NCBI GenBank assembly: GCA_900471925.1
Contig: UCGV01000035.1
Span: 1-36,828 of the forward strand
Direction: 5' to 3'
Source of the DNA: Hyphomicrobiales bacterium
Lineage (GTDB): Bacteria; Pseudomonadota; Alphaproteobacteria; Rhizobiales; Rhizobiaceae
DNA: 36,828 bases
Below, in pieces: positions 1 through 7,742 of this stretch. The stretch's first letter is position 1, and each line of letters starts with the position of its first letter. The notes below the pieces were generated by a model, which was not told the DNA's origin, did no database searches, and saw only the letters and a list, made by a program, of their open reading frames with translations. Both the position numbers and the translations under genes were made by a program.

Positions 1-246
1 CCGAGGTGCGATTAGACAACTTGCGACGACACGTTCAAGCTGGTGTCTTTGGTCTCAGCCGGCCTTGGCATCGGCTTCGTGCCGGAATGAACGCAGAATC
101 TGTCGAACCACGGCTTTGAGCTGAAGACGGTGAGGGGCGTCGATTTCAAGATCGGGTTCGGGGTCGCCTGGTACAGGGAGCATCCGACCGCCGGCCGTGA
201 TGACATCATCGATATCGCAAGGTCGTTGGCGCGGCCGGGCAGGTAA
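1..246 (+). pseudogene. LysR-type regulator C-terminal remnant
   Basis: Frame 1 reads as the end of a LysR effector-binding domain (VSAGLGIGFVPE, then GVAWYREHPT and DIIDIARSLARPGR before a TAA at 244-246). In-frame stops at 13-15 (TAG) and 88-90 (TGA) break the reading, so it cannot make a normal product. The 5' part lies outside the window, so I cannot tell whether the whole gene is decayed or only this tail. Its last 45 bases recur at 32543-32587 with four mismatches. The family call rests on the G-x-G-I-x-F-V-P-E pattern and the terminal helix typical of LysR proteins. Confidence 0.6.
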
Positions 247-362
247 TGTCGGCAGTTGATCGCGACGATTGGCATCATGCGCGACGGATTTCGATCGCCT
301 CACACGGTACAAGTATGACGTCAGGAATATGGATCACATCCGGGACCCCTTGCGCGTACCGG

Positions 363-378
363 TTGGACCAAGGGGCAA
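363..378. promoter_or_regulatory. Operator site A, upstream of porin gene
   Basis: TTGGACCAAGGGGCAA is an imperfect dyad (TTGGAC-N4-GGGCAA) and one of five copies in the window; the others are at 3378, 3791, 19945 and 23686. It ends 61 bp before the porin start. A -10-like TACGAT lies at 412-417, about 34 bp downstream, which suits an activator bound next to the -35 region. Binding by the FixJ-type regulator at 23065 is inferred from linkage only. Confidence 0.7.
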
Positions 379-439
379 TTGAACCTGGGGCGCTAGTAGG
401 CGATGCTTCTCTACGATGATTCTGTCGAGGGGATGCCGC

Positions 440-1423
440 ATGCATGCAATCATCTTGAAACGTCTCGGACTGGCCGCAGCAGTGTCGGCCGCGTTTGCCA
501 CGGGGGCGATTGCCGCCGAAGGAGGAGCGGGGTTCTATCTCCTGGGATCGAAGGGCCCTGCTGCTGCCATTACGCCGCCGCCGGGCGTCTTCTTTCAAAA
601 CGACTTCTACTTCTACACGGGGGACCTTGGTGGCAATCGAGCCTTGCCGACCGGCGGACGTCTTGCAGTCGGCGTCCAGGGTGATGCTGCAATCGAGCTG
701 CCGACCGTCCTCTGGGTTCTTCCGGAAGATGTGCTTGGCGGGCATCTGGGTCTTGGCGCGACCCTTCCTATCGGCTGGAAGAAGACGAGCGCCGACGCCA
801 CGCTCGCCGGACCCCTCGGTGGAACAGGCTCGGCATCGGTTTCGGACAGCATCTTTACCGTCGGCGATCCGATCGCCAGCGCCTTCCTCGGGTGGGAGCA
901 GGGCAGCTTTTATTGGCAGGTCGGCACGCTCGTCAACATCCCGATCGGCGACTATCAGGATGGAGAGATTTCCAACATCGCCTTCCATCACTGGGGAGCA
1001 GACGTTTTTGCGGCCGCGACCTGGCTTGACCCGAATATCGGCCTCGATTTGTCCGGGGTCATAGGGATGACCTTCAATGCAGAGAACCCGGCCACCGACT
1101 ACCGGACAGGCAACGAGTTCCATTTCGAATGGGCCGCGGTCCAGCATTTCAACGAGCAGTTCGATGCCGGCCTGGTCGGCTATTACTACGACCAGGTGAC
1201 CGGCGACTCCGGCGATGGCGCGAAGGGCCCGTTCAAGGGAAGAGCGGCGGCGATCGGCGCGACGATCGGCTGGAACTTCAAGGCCGGTGAACTGCCTATC
1301 TCCACCCGCATCAAATACTTCCACGAATTCGCGGTCGAGAACCGGGCGGAGGGCGACGCTGTGTTCCTGACAATCTCCATGCCGCTGTCGATCACGAAAC
1401 CGATGAACGTGGCCGCCCAGTAG
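440..1423 (+). CDS. Outer-membrane porin/transporter, SphA / phenol MetA-pathway family
   Basis: A 327-residue protein with an N-terminal Sec signal peptide (MHAIILKRLGLAAAVSAAFA, cleavage near AIAA/EG), then a beta-rich body with alternating aromatic residues (FFQNDFYFYTG, FHFEWAAVQHF, GLVGYYYDQVTGD) and a C-terminal strand AVFLTISMPLS. This is the pattern of the COG4313/PF13557 family of outer-membrane channels often found beside aromatic or alcohol catabolism genes. ATG 440 was chosen because GAGGGG at 427-432 sits 7 bp before it and the signal peptide starts there; an ATG at 416 lacks a ribosome site. Operator A precedes it, linking it to the sulfatase and secretion genes. It may admit the substrate or product of the sulfatase; the cargo is unknown. 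Confidence 0.75.
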   Translation: MHAIILKRLGLAAAVSAAFATGAIAAEGGAGFYLLGSKGPAAAITPPPGVFFQNDFYFYTGDLGGNRALPTGGRLAVGVQGDAAIELPTVLWVLPEDVLGGHLGLGATLPIGWKKTSADATLAGPLGGTGSASVSDSIFTVGDPIASAFLGWEQGSFYWQVGTLVNIPIGDYQDGEISNIAFHHWGADVFAAATWLDPNIGLDLSGVIGMTFNAENPATDYRTGNEFHFEWAAVQHFNEQFDAGLVGYYYDQVTGDSGDGAKGPFKGRAAAIGATIGWNFKAGELPISTRIKYFHEFAVENRAEGDAVFLTISMPLSITKPMNVAAQ

Positions 1424-1524
1424 TTGTCGCGTTCGTGGCAGAACAAATGACCGTGGCGTCGCGGCAATAGCTGACCACAGGGACATAAGAAATCTCAGGG
1501 GGCGGCCGTTGGCTCCGCAGATTT

Positions 1525-1559
1525 GTCTCACGCCTGGGTGTGTCGCCCAGGCGTGAGAC
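1525..1559. terminator. Bidirectional stem-loop terminator
   Basis: A perfect 14-bp stem (GTCTCACGCCTGGG with CCCAGGCGTGAGAC) encloses a 7-base loop at 1539-1545. It sits between the convergent porin (ends 1423) and sulfatase (ends 1568), 8 bp from the sulfatase stop. There is no long U-run, so it may act as a strong 3' stabiliser as well as a terminator for both genes. Confidence 0.85.
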
Positions 1560-1567
1560 GGAAGAGA

Positions 1568-3232
1568 TCACTGCTGGCCCTTCGCGATCGCTTCCTTGAT
1601 CGTCGCCTGGACGTCAAACGTGCCGCCGCCCTGAGCCGGCGGGTAGTCGATCAGACTTTGAAGGTGGGCACCGAGCATCTCGTTGATCGGCGCGAACTCC
1701 CACGAGACTTTTTGCAGCAGGTGCCCGTAGGAATCGATGGAGTCGTAGCTTTCAAACGGATCCATCCTGATATTGAAGACGAGGGGGAAAGCCCTGGGCT
1801 TGGGCGCGTCATAGTAGTTTTCATTGGTGGCAAAATGCCATTTCCACGGCCCGTACCGCACAGCCTGGACGTTCGATTCCCTATAGAAAATATAGTGGTC
1901 TCGGACTGAATCCTCAGCAGTACCGCGCCAGTAGTCGAGGTTGTTCAGGCCGTCGAGATACCATTTGTATTTCTCTTTGAGTTCGTCAGCCAGATTGGTC
2001 GCGCCGGCGGCTGCGGCAAGCGTCGCATGCAGATCCTCGTGGCTTTGGATGCCGTTCTTGATCTGCCCTGCCGGGATCTGGCCAGGCCAGCGCGCCATGC
2101 AGATGACCCGCACGCCGCCCTCATAGGTCGTCATCTTTTCACCGCGAAACGGCGTCGTGCCACCATAAGGCCACGAGGAATGTTCAGGTCCGTTGTCCGT
2201 CGAGTAGACGACGATCGTATCCTCTTCCAAGCCATTCTGCCGGAGCCAGTCCAGGACGAGGCCAATGTCTCGGTCATGCTGGATCATTCCGCTGCCATGG
2301 ATGTCGGCTTCGCTCGTGTACTTCTCGGCGAGATAGCGATCCGCTTCTGAGAGGTGGGTATAGAGATGCATGCGGCTGGTGTTGAGCCAGACGAAAAACG
2401 GTTCATTCCCGTCTTTTGCCCGCTTCATGAAGTCGAACGCCCGCGGAATGACTTCCGCGGCGTCGAAATTTTCCATTCGCTTCCGCGTTAGGGGGCCAGT
2501 GTCCTTGATGCTCTGCTTGCCGACCTTGCCGAAGCGAGGATCGACGGTCGTGTCGTCGATGTCGGTCGCTTTGCAGTCGAGCACGCCACGTGTGCCAAAC
2601 TTCCTCTCGAACTGTTCCTTGCCGTAACGCTCGGCCCACGCCTGATAGTCGCGCTGTTCACCTTCCTCCTGGGTGTTGAGGTGGTAGAGATTACCGTAGA
2701 ATTCATCGAAGCCATGCACGGTTGGTAGGTGTTCGTTGTTGTCGCCGAGATGGTTCTTGCCGAACTGGCCGGTGCGATAGCCTTGCGTCTTCATCGTATC
2801 AGCAAGTGTGGGAGTGCCGGACTTCAGCCCGAGCTTGTCGCCTGGCAAGCCGACGGTCACCATGCCGCAGCGGATCGGGTAGGATCCGGTGATGAATGCC
2901 GCACGTCCGGCCGTGCAGCTCGGCTGGGCGTAGTGATCGGTGAACCTTACGCCTTCTGCTCCAATACGGTCGATGTTCGGCGTGTGATATCCCATCGTGC
3001 CCATGCCGTAGGCGCTGACATTCTGCCAGCCGATGTCGTCCCCGAAGATCACGAGAATGTTCGGCTTCTTGCCGGATGAGGCTGGTGCCGCCTGCGCACG
3101 AGCCTGACTGGTCGCGATCACGTTCGACAAGGCCACCACACCGGTCGCCAACGTCGTCGATCCTATGAGCAGGTTGCGTCGGGTGACGCCTTGATCCTTG
3201 GATTTCGATTGAGAGTCGATGTCCTTCGCCAT
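1568..3232 (-). CDS. Tat-exported type I arylsulfatase
   Basis: A 554-residue sulfatase of the alkaline phosphatase superfamily that hydrolyses sulfate esters, probably in the periplasm or outside the cell. Residues 17-48 form a twin-arginine signal (TRRNLLIG, hydrophobic stretch, AxA-like SQARAQA), implying export of the folded protein. Metal ligands appear as GDDIGW (D65, D66) and STDNG. The sulfatase signature is SCTAGR, so Cys106 would become formylglycine; alanine replaces the usual proline of C-x-P-x-R, a variant known among bacterial sulfatases. Start 3232 is preferred because GGAG lies 8 bp upstream; an ATG at 3238 is also possible. A formylglycine-generating enzyme is encoded at 20037 under the same type of operator, which explains how this enzyme is activated. 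The substrate is unknown. Confidence 0.9.
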   Translation of the reverse strand: MAKDIDSQSKSKDQGVTRRNLLIGSTTLATGVVALSNVIATSQARAQAAPASSGKKPNILVIFGDDIGWQNVSAYGMGTMGYHTPNIDRIGAEGVRFTDHYAQPSCTAGRAAFITGSYPIRCGMVTVGLPGDKLGLKSGTPTLADTMKTQGYRTGQFGKNHLGDNNEHLPTVHGFDEFYGNLYHLNTQEEGEQRDYQAWAERYGKEQFERKFGTRGVLDCKATDIDDTTVDPRFGKVGKQSIKDTGPLTRKRMENFDAAEVIPRAFDFMKRAKDGNEPFFVWLNTSRMHLYTHLSEADRYLAEKYTSEADIHGSGMIQHDRDIGLVLDWLRQNGLEEDTIVVYSTDNGPEHSSWPYGGTTPFRGEKMTTYEGGVRVICMARWPGQIPAGQIKNGIQSHEDLHATLAAAAGATNLADELKEKYKWYLDGLNNLDYWRGTAEDSVRDHYIFYRESNVQAVRYGPWKWHFATNENYYDAPKPRAFPLVFNIRMDPFESYDSIDSYGHLLQKVSWEFAPINEMLGAHLQSLIDYPPAQGGGTFDVQATIKEAIAKGQQ

Positions 3233-3377
3233 TTCCATGTCTCCAGATTGACCATGGCCGCATCTCCCCGAGATGAAGCGTGAAAAAAAGCCGGCCCGGT
3301 CGATCGAGCGGTCGTTCATAGCGCGAAAGGGACCTGAGCAACGGCGTGCATCATGCTGTTCTGGAAAATCGCCGCAA

Positions 3378-3393
3378 TTGGCCCTTGGTCCAA
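3378..3393. promoter_or_regulatory. Operator site B, upstream of sulfatase
   Basis: TTGGCCCTTGGTCCAA is the same dyad as at 3791 with one base difference (C for T at position 7). The identity extends outward as AATTGGCC and TCCAACTA. It lies 145 bp upstream of the sulfatase start on the divergent side. It also lies 28 bp before a possible small ORF at 3422 on the plus strand, so its target could be either or both. Confidence 0.75.
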
Positions 3394-3421
3394 CTATACT
3401 TCGCCGGCCCACGGATCGACT

Positions 3422-3667
3422 ATGACGGACGGCGCGAGTTCTTGGTCTCAAGGACCGTTGAAGACATCCGATTTTAGGCATGCGCGTTGCGTAGCTACCG
3501 GAGGGCCGCCTCGTTTGTCACTCGAGGAAGTCCTCGCTGGTTTAGAAACCATCTCTCCATCGGCTGGCTTGGAAGGACATGAACGGGGACAGGCCGTTAC
3601 CGTCAGGGGTGGAACCATTTTTTCTATAGGCACCAGTTACGCTCTGCCGGAAGAGGAGACATCTTGA
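3422..3667 (+). CDS. Possible small protein, unrecognised
   Basis: An open frame of 81 codons begins ATG at 3422 and ends TGA at 3665-3667. It contains RLSLEEVLAGL, which superficially recalls the LEELLAGI segment of MazE-like antitoxins, but there is no toxin partner or DNA-binding fold that I can see. No good ribosome site precedes it. Its main support is the position, 28 bp downstream of operator B in the direction opposite to the sulfatase. It may equally be untranslated leader or noise. Confidence 0.2.
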   Translation: MTDGASSWSQGPLKTSDFRHARCVATGGPPRLSLEEVLAGLETISPSAGLEGHERGQAVTVRGGTIFSIGTSYALPEEETS

Positions 3668-3761
3668 CCAAGGGTCTGCCAGGGCAGGCAAATCTGAACA
3701 ATGGCAGCTCCGATAGCAAAGTAATATTTATAAACAGATAGTTATAGGGAAGTCGGGGTTC

Positions 3762-3779
3762 GGCTGCCGATCGGCAGCC
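3762..3779. promoter_or_regulatory. Perfect 18-bp palindrome next to operator C
   Basis: GGCTGCCGATCGGCAGCC is a perfect inverted repeat without a loop, 11 bp upstream of operator C in the tolC leader. No U-tract follows on either strand, so a protein-binding site is likelier than a terminator. I do not recognise the factor. Confidence 0.4.
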
Positions 3780-3790
3780 TATGCTCTTTA

Positions 3791-3806
3791 TTGGCCTTTG
3801 GTCCAA
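3791..3806. promoter_or_regulatory. Operator site C, upstream of tolC-hlyD-M50 operon
   Basis: TTGGCCTTTGGTCCAA is the clearest copy of the shared dyad (TTGGCC-N4-GTCCAA). A -10-like GATACT begins at 3841, 35 bp beyond the operator, the same spacing as TACGAT after site A. The operon start codon is 148 bp downstream. Confidence 0.75.
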
Positions 3807-3953
3807 CTAGCCGCCTACGCCTTTTTGATGAGAAACTACTGATACTCAAATCGAATCTCGTCCAGTGGACGAGCATTCAGCCCTCGCCGCGGAACTGCCG
3901 CGTAGGTGCTGAGAACGGGCGGGTTTGTCGCTTCTCAACTTCGCAGGTGTGGA

Positions 3954-5555
3954 ATGGGTCTACGATTCTCGCTCTTGCTTTCGACGGCACTTGTCGCGTC
4001 CGGATGCACGGTAACGCCCGAGCCGCTAGACCAGAAGGCGCTTGCCGGGATCGCGGACGACAACATGGCTCGGGTGGTCTCGGAACAGGAGCCGGTCAGC
4101 GGTTCCATTGATGTCTACGAGGCGATTGCCCGTGCACTGAAATATAATCTCGATCAGCGGGTCGAATTGATGCAGGAGGCGGTCAACCTGCAGGAACTCA
4201 ACCTCGCCGGTTATCAGGGCCTCCCGAACCTGGTGCTCAATTCAGGCTACACCGGCCGCGACAACGTACTGGCAAGTTCGAGTTTTTCGGTTCTGAGCGG
4301 TCAGCAATCCCTCGAGCCATCGACGAGTTCAGACAAGAACATCCTCGATTCCGACATCACGCTGAGCTGGAACGTTCTCGACTTTGGCCTCTCCTATGTT
4401 CGCGCGAAGCAGGCTGCCGACAAGGTTCTGATGCAGAGGGAAGCGCGCCGCAAGGCACTCAACCGGATCGTCGAGGATGTGCGTACAGCCTATTGGCGGG
4501 CTGTCGCCAGCGAGAAGCTGCTTTCCCGCCTTACCTCGCTTCAAAGCAAGACCCGCAAGGCGATCGCCGACTCGCGCGCGCTTGCGTCCGAACGACAGAC
4601 GTCGCCCGTTATTGCCATCACCTATGAAGTAGAGCTCCTTGAGATCCGCCGCGAGGCGCAGCAGATCGAAGGCGAGCTTCGTATCGCGCGAAGCCAGCTT
4701 GCGGCCTTGATGAACGTGCCGCCGGACTCGAAATTCCGGCTCTCCGGAGACCGGTCCGGGCCGGGCCGCCCGCCGCTGGACGTGGATTCGAGAAAGCTTA
4801 TCCGAATCGCGATGATGAACCGACCGGAAGTGCGCGATGTCGCCTACCGCCTGCGCAGCAACGAGCAGGAGCGCGACGCCGCGCTGCTGGAGGTCCTTCC
4901 GGGGATAGACGTGTTCGTCGGGCCGAATGTCAGCACCAACTCGTTTCTCTATAACGACAACTGGCTTGGCTGGGGCGCTCAGGCGAGCTGGAACCTGCTG
5001 AGGGTATTCCAGTATCCGCAAAGGAAGAAGCTGATCGACGCCCAGTCGGCCTTGCTCGATCAGCGCTCGCTCGCCTTGACCATGGCGATCATGACCCAGG
5101 TTCACGTGAGCCGCGCCCGCTATGTGCATGCCCGCCAGGAACTGTCGACGGCCGGCGAGTTGAAGAGCGCCCGGCATCGTCTGCTCGAACAGATCAGCGC
5201 CTCCACGACGACCGAGCAGACCAGTGAACAGACCCTCATTCGCGAAGAGATGAATACGATCGTTGCCGACGTCCGCTATGATCTCGCCTACGCGAACCTC
5301 CAGAACGCCTATGCCAATATCTACGCGTCGATCGGCCTGGACGCCTTTCCGCCCGTCGATGTCGACAGGGCGAGCGTCTCCCAAATCAGCGCGGCGCTGC
5401 GCCAGACATGGGTCGGCCGTGGCGATCTTGGCGCTGTCATAGCCCAGGCAGATGTGGTTGCGCCCATGCCCACGGCGTCTGGACCGACCGTTGCAGCAAC
5501 GGTGTCGCCGCCTGTGCGCGCGACGAAGGTCTCCGCGCGATTGCCAGGGAATTGA
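3954..5555 (+). CDS. TolC-family outer-membrane efflux lipoprotein
   Basis: A 533-residue outer-membrane factor expected to form the trimeric exit duct for the export complex. The N-terminus is a lipoprotein signal: MGLRF, a hydrophobic run and the lipobox LVASGC, giving acylation at Cys18. Two long alpha-helical coiled regions, each with an AYWRAVASEKL- or YANLQNAYANIYASIG-like TolC helix, match the repeated OEP fold. ATG 3954 was chosen because it begins the lipoprotein signal; a GTG at 3906 would add 16 residues in front. The next gene begins 4 bp after its stop, so the two are probably translationally coupled. It has operator C in its leader. Confidence 0.85.
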   Translation: MGLRFSLLLSTALVASGCTVTPEPLDQKALAGIADDNMARVVSEQEPVSGSIDVYEAIARALKYNLDQRVELMQEAVNLQELNLAGYQGLPNLVLNSGYTGRDNVLASSSFSVLSGQQSLEPSTSSDKNILDSDITLSWNVLDFGLSYVRAKQAADKVLMQREARRKALNRIVEDVRTAYWRAVASEKLLSRLTSLQSKTRKAIADSRALASERQTSPVIAITYEVELLEIRREAQQIEGELRIARSQLAALMNVPPDSKFRLSGDRSGPGRPPLDVDSRKLIRIAMMNRPEVRDVAYRLRSNEQERDAALLEVLPGIDVFVGPNVSTNSFLYNDNWLGWGAQASWNLLRVFQYPQRKKLIDAQSALLDQRSLALTMAIMTQVHVSRARYVHARQELSTAGELKSARHRLLEQISASTTTEQTSEQTLIREEMNTIVADVRYDLAYANLQNAYANIYASIGLDAFPPVDVDRASVSQISAALRQTWVGRGDLGAVIAQADVVAPMPTASGPTVAATVSPPVRATKVSARLPGN

Positions 5556-5559
5556 GGCG

Positions 5560-6324
5560 GTGTTCCGCGCTCTTCGCCTCGTTTCATGGACGTGCCTGAC
5601 GCTTCTGCCCGCCATCGGGGCAGGTTTCGCACAGGATACAAAGGAGCCCGTTCGCGGGCTGGTACGGGCGATCGACGACGCGCTGATCTCCACGGAGCTC
5701 AATGCCCGAATTCTGGAGATCACCCGGCGCGAGGGGGAGAGTTTCAGGAAAGGCGACGTGCTCATGAGGTTCGATTGCGGCAAGTATGAAACAGAGCTCA
5801 AGGCGGCCCGCGCCGAAGAGCAGTTCAACAAGATCGCCCTCGACAACAGCGTCGAACTCGACAAGCGCAAGGCTGTCGGCCGTTTTGACGTGGAGCAGAA
5901 CCGCGCCAAGTACGAGAAGGCCGAAGCCGAGGCCGAAACACTCGCGGTCCAGGTCGAGGAGTGCATGATCGCGGCGCCCTTCGAAGGACGGATTGCCGAG
6001 ATGCGTGCGAAGGCATTCGAGACGTCCAAGCCCGGCGAGCCTCTCATGCGGCTCGTCAACACGGACCGCCTGGAAATCGAGCTGATCGTTCCTTCCACGT
6101 GGCTCCGTTGGATCAAGCCGGGCCTGGGATTCCACGTTACCGTCGATGAGACCGAAACGACATACGGCGCGACGGTGGAACGTCTTGCCCCGACGGTGGA
6201 TTCGGTCAGCCAGACCGTGAAAATCATGGCGGTGTTCTCCGAGAACGCCCGCGACGTCCTTCCTGGCATGAGCCTCGGGGCGGATCTGGCCGCCCGTGCC
6301 GGACCGGAAAAGGCGACGCCATGA
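5560..6324 (+). CDS. HlyD-family periplasmic adaptor (short)
   Basis: A 254-residue membrane-fusion adaptor. GTG 5560 is the likely start: it lies 4 bp after the tolC stop, has AGGGA about 11 bp upstream and opens a signal/anchor sequence (VFRALRLVSWTCLTLLPAIGA, ending GFAQD). The body shows a split lipoyl half (ILEITRREGESFRKGDVLMRFDC), a short coiled-coil hairpin (about residues 75-135) and a second lipoyl half (CMIAAPFEGRIAEMRAKAFE), then a beta-barrel. It is small for an HlyD protein, closer to RND-type adaptors. Its stop overlaps the next start (ATGA at 6321-6324). It probably bridges the TolC duct to the two larger inner-membrane proteins encoded downstream. Confidence 0.8.
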   Translation: MFRALRLVSWTCLTLLPAIGAGFAQDTKEPVRGLVRAIDDALISTELNARILEITRREGESFRKGDVLMRFDCGKYETELKAARAEEQFNKIALDNSVELDKRKAVGRFDVEQNRAKYEKAEAEAETLAVQVEECMIAAPFEGRIAEMRAKAFETSKPGEPLMRLVNTDRLEIELIVPSTWLRWIKPGLGFHVTVDETETTYGATVERLAPTVDSVSQTVKIMAVFSENARDVLPGMSLGADLAARAGPEKATP

Positions 6325-7742
6325 GGATCAAGACGACGTCAGGGACGGTTGTTCATGTCGGCAAGGATCCCGTCGCCTCGACGCTTTCGCCTGCCGCCGT
6401 GGCACAGCCGGCGCAAGATGATGCCGTTGTCGCGCTGCGTCACCTGCTGCGGGTCGAAGGCGAAATCCGCGGCTGCCGCAGCATCGACGAGCTCTCCGTC
6501 CTGCTCGTCAACGAGTTGCGTCGAATGACGGGTGGCCGCGCCGCCTACTTCCTGGATCTCCGTTCCGGAAGGCCGCGCGTGACGAAGGCGTCGGGCACCG
6601 GCGAGATCGATCGCAATGCGCCGGCAATCCGCTGGCTTGAGAAGGAAGTGCGACGGCATCCGCCGACACTTGGCTGGGAACAGGCGTCACCGCTCACCTT
6701 GAAGACCGGCATCACCTCAGAGGATGACGAAGGCCACACGTTTCCATTCCCCCAAGGATATTGGCTGCCGCTGAGCTACAGGGACGCGAAGCCGGATTGT
6801 GGTGTCCTTGTCGTCGGGGAGGCGCCGTTTGCGGACGGTCCCATCGCCATCGGCGTGCGGATCGCAGACACCGCCGCGCATGCCGCGGTCGTTCTCGATC
6901 AAACGCCGCCGCGACGTCGCATGCGTCTGCGCTACAGAATCTTGCTCTATTCACTCTCGATTGCTGCGGTCGCTGCGATGTTCTATCCGGTGCCGATGAC
7001 GGCGCTGGCACCGATGGAGGTGGTTGCGCGCGAACCCTTCGTCATTGCCGCGCCGATCGACGGCGTGATCGACACGATCGTCGTTGCTCCGAATTCCAGT
7101 GTCAAGGCCGGCGACGTGGTCGTCCAATACGTGGACACGGTTCCCCGTAACCAGTTGCAGGTCGCAGAGCAAGAAGTGAGCGTGGCGGTTGCCAAGCTCC
7201 GGCAACTGCAGCAGAGCGCCTTCGTCGACGAGAGCGCAAAGCGCGAACTCGCACAATCGCGCGCGGAGTTGAAACTGAAAATCGCCGAGCGTGATTTCGC
7301 ACAGGACACATTAGACAAGTCGCAGATCCGCGCGCCACGAGACGGCATTGCCGTTTACGCCGACCGGAAGGAATGGGTTGGCAAGCCAGTGGTGACCGGC
7401 CAGCGCATCCTGGAAATTGCCGACGAGAACAAGGTTGAAATGCGGGCCGACCTTCCGGTCGCCGAGGTTTTGAACCTCAAGCCGGGCGCGCGGGTTCGTG
7501 CGTTTCTCAACGGAGAGCCGCTGCATCCGGTCAATGCCAAGGTCACTTCCACCAGCCATCAGGCGCAGATGGTGGAGGGTGAGGGGCTCGTCTACCGCGT
7601 CGATGCCGAGTTCGACGATGGTCAACCTCCGCCCCGTCCGGGCGTGCGCGGCACGGCGCAGTTGTTCAGCGACAAGGCGCCACTTGGATACTATCTTTTC
7701 CGGCGGCCGCTGACCTGGATGCGTCAGAAGGTCGGGTTATGA
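6321..7742 (+). CDS. GAF-like domain / HlyD adaptor fusion
   Basis: A 473-residue protein in three parts. Residues 35-190 resemble a GAF sensory fold (LLRVEGEIRGCRSIDELSVLLVNELRR, then a predicted sheet ending GVLVVGEAPF). Residues about 205-225 form one transmembrane helix after a basic stretch (PPRRRMRLRYRILL). The rest is an HlyD adaptor with a lipoyl half (GVIDTIVVAPNSSVKAGDVV), a coiled-coil hairpin (about 280-330) and the second half (IRAPRDGIAVYADRKEWVGK). The topology puts the GAF-like part in the cytoplasm and HlyD in the periplasm. It overlaps both neighbours by 4 bp, so the proteins are likely made in fixed ratio. The ligand of the GAF-like part is unknown; it could gate export. 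Confidence 0.75.
   Translation: MRIKTTSGTVVHVGKDPVASTLSPAAVAQPAQDDAVVALRHLLRVEGEIRGCRSIDELSVLLVNELRRMTGGRAAYFLDLRSGRPRVTKASGTGEIDRNAPAIRWLEKEVRRHPPTLGWEQASPLTLKTGITSEDDEGHTFPFPQGYWLPLSYRDAKPDCGVLVVGEAPFADGPIAIGVRIADTAAHAAVVLDQTPPRRRMRLRYRILLYSLSIAAVAAMFYPVPMTALAPMEVVAREPFVIAAPIDGVIDTIVVAPNSSVKAGDVVVQYVDTVPRNQLQVAEQEVSVAVAKLRQLQQSAFVDESAKRELAQSRAELKLKIAERDFAQDTLDKSQIRAPRDGIAVYADRKEWVGKPVVTGQRILEIADENKVEMRADLPVAEVLNLKPGARVRAFLNGEPLHPVNAKVTSTSHQAQMVEGEGLVYRVDAEFDDGQPPPRPGVRGTAQLFSDKAPLGYYLFRRPLTWMRQKVGL

Larger units (their letters stand above)
3239..3953. other. Divergent intergenic control region (sulfatase / tolC operon)
   Basis: This 715-bp stretch separates the divergent sulfatase and TolC genes. 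It holds operator B (3378-3393), operator C (3791-3806) and an 18-bp perfect palindrome (3762-3779). Each operator lies about 145 bp from its target start, implying long untranslated leaders or an unrecognised small gene. One open frame (3422-3667) is listed separately at low confidence. Around 3690-3750 the DNA is AT-rich relative to its surroundings. Confidence 0.7.

Noticed and set aside
4329..6269. Minus-strand open frame of 646 codons opposite the TolC and HlyD genes
   Set aside because: The sense strand carries well-supported genes with coupled starts; the antisense product has no family resemblance.
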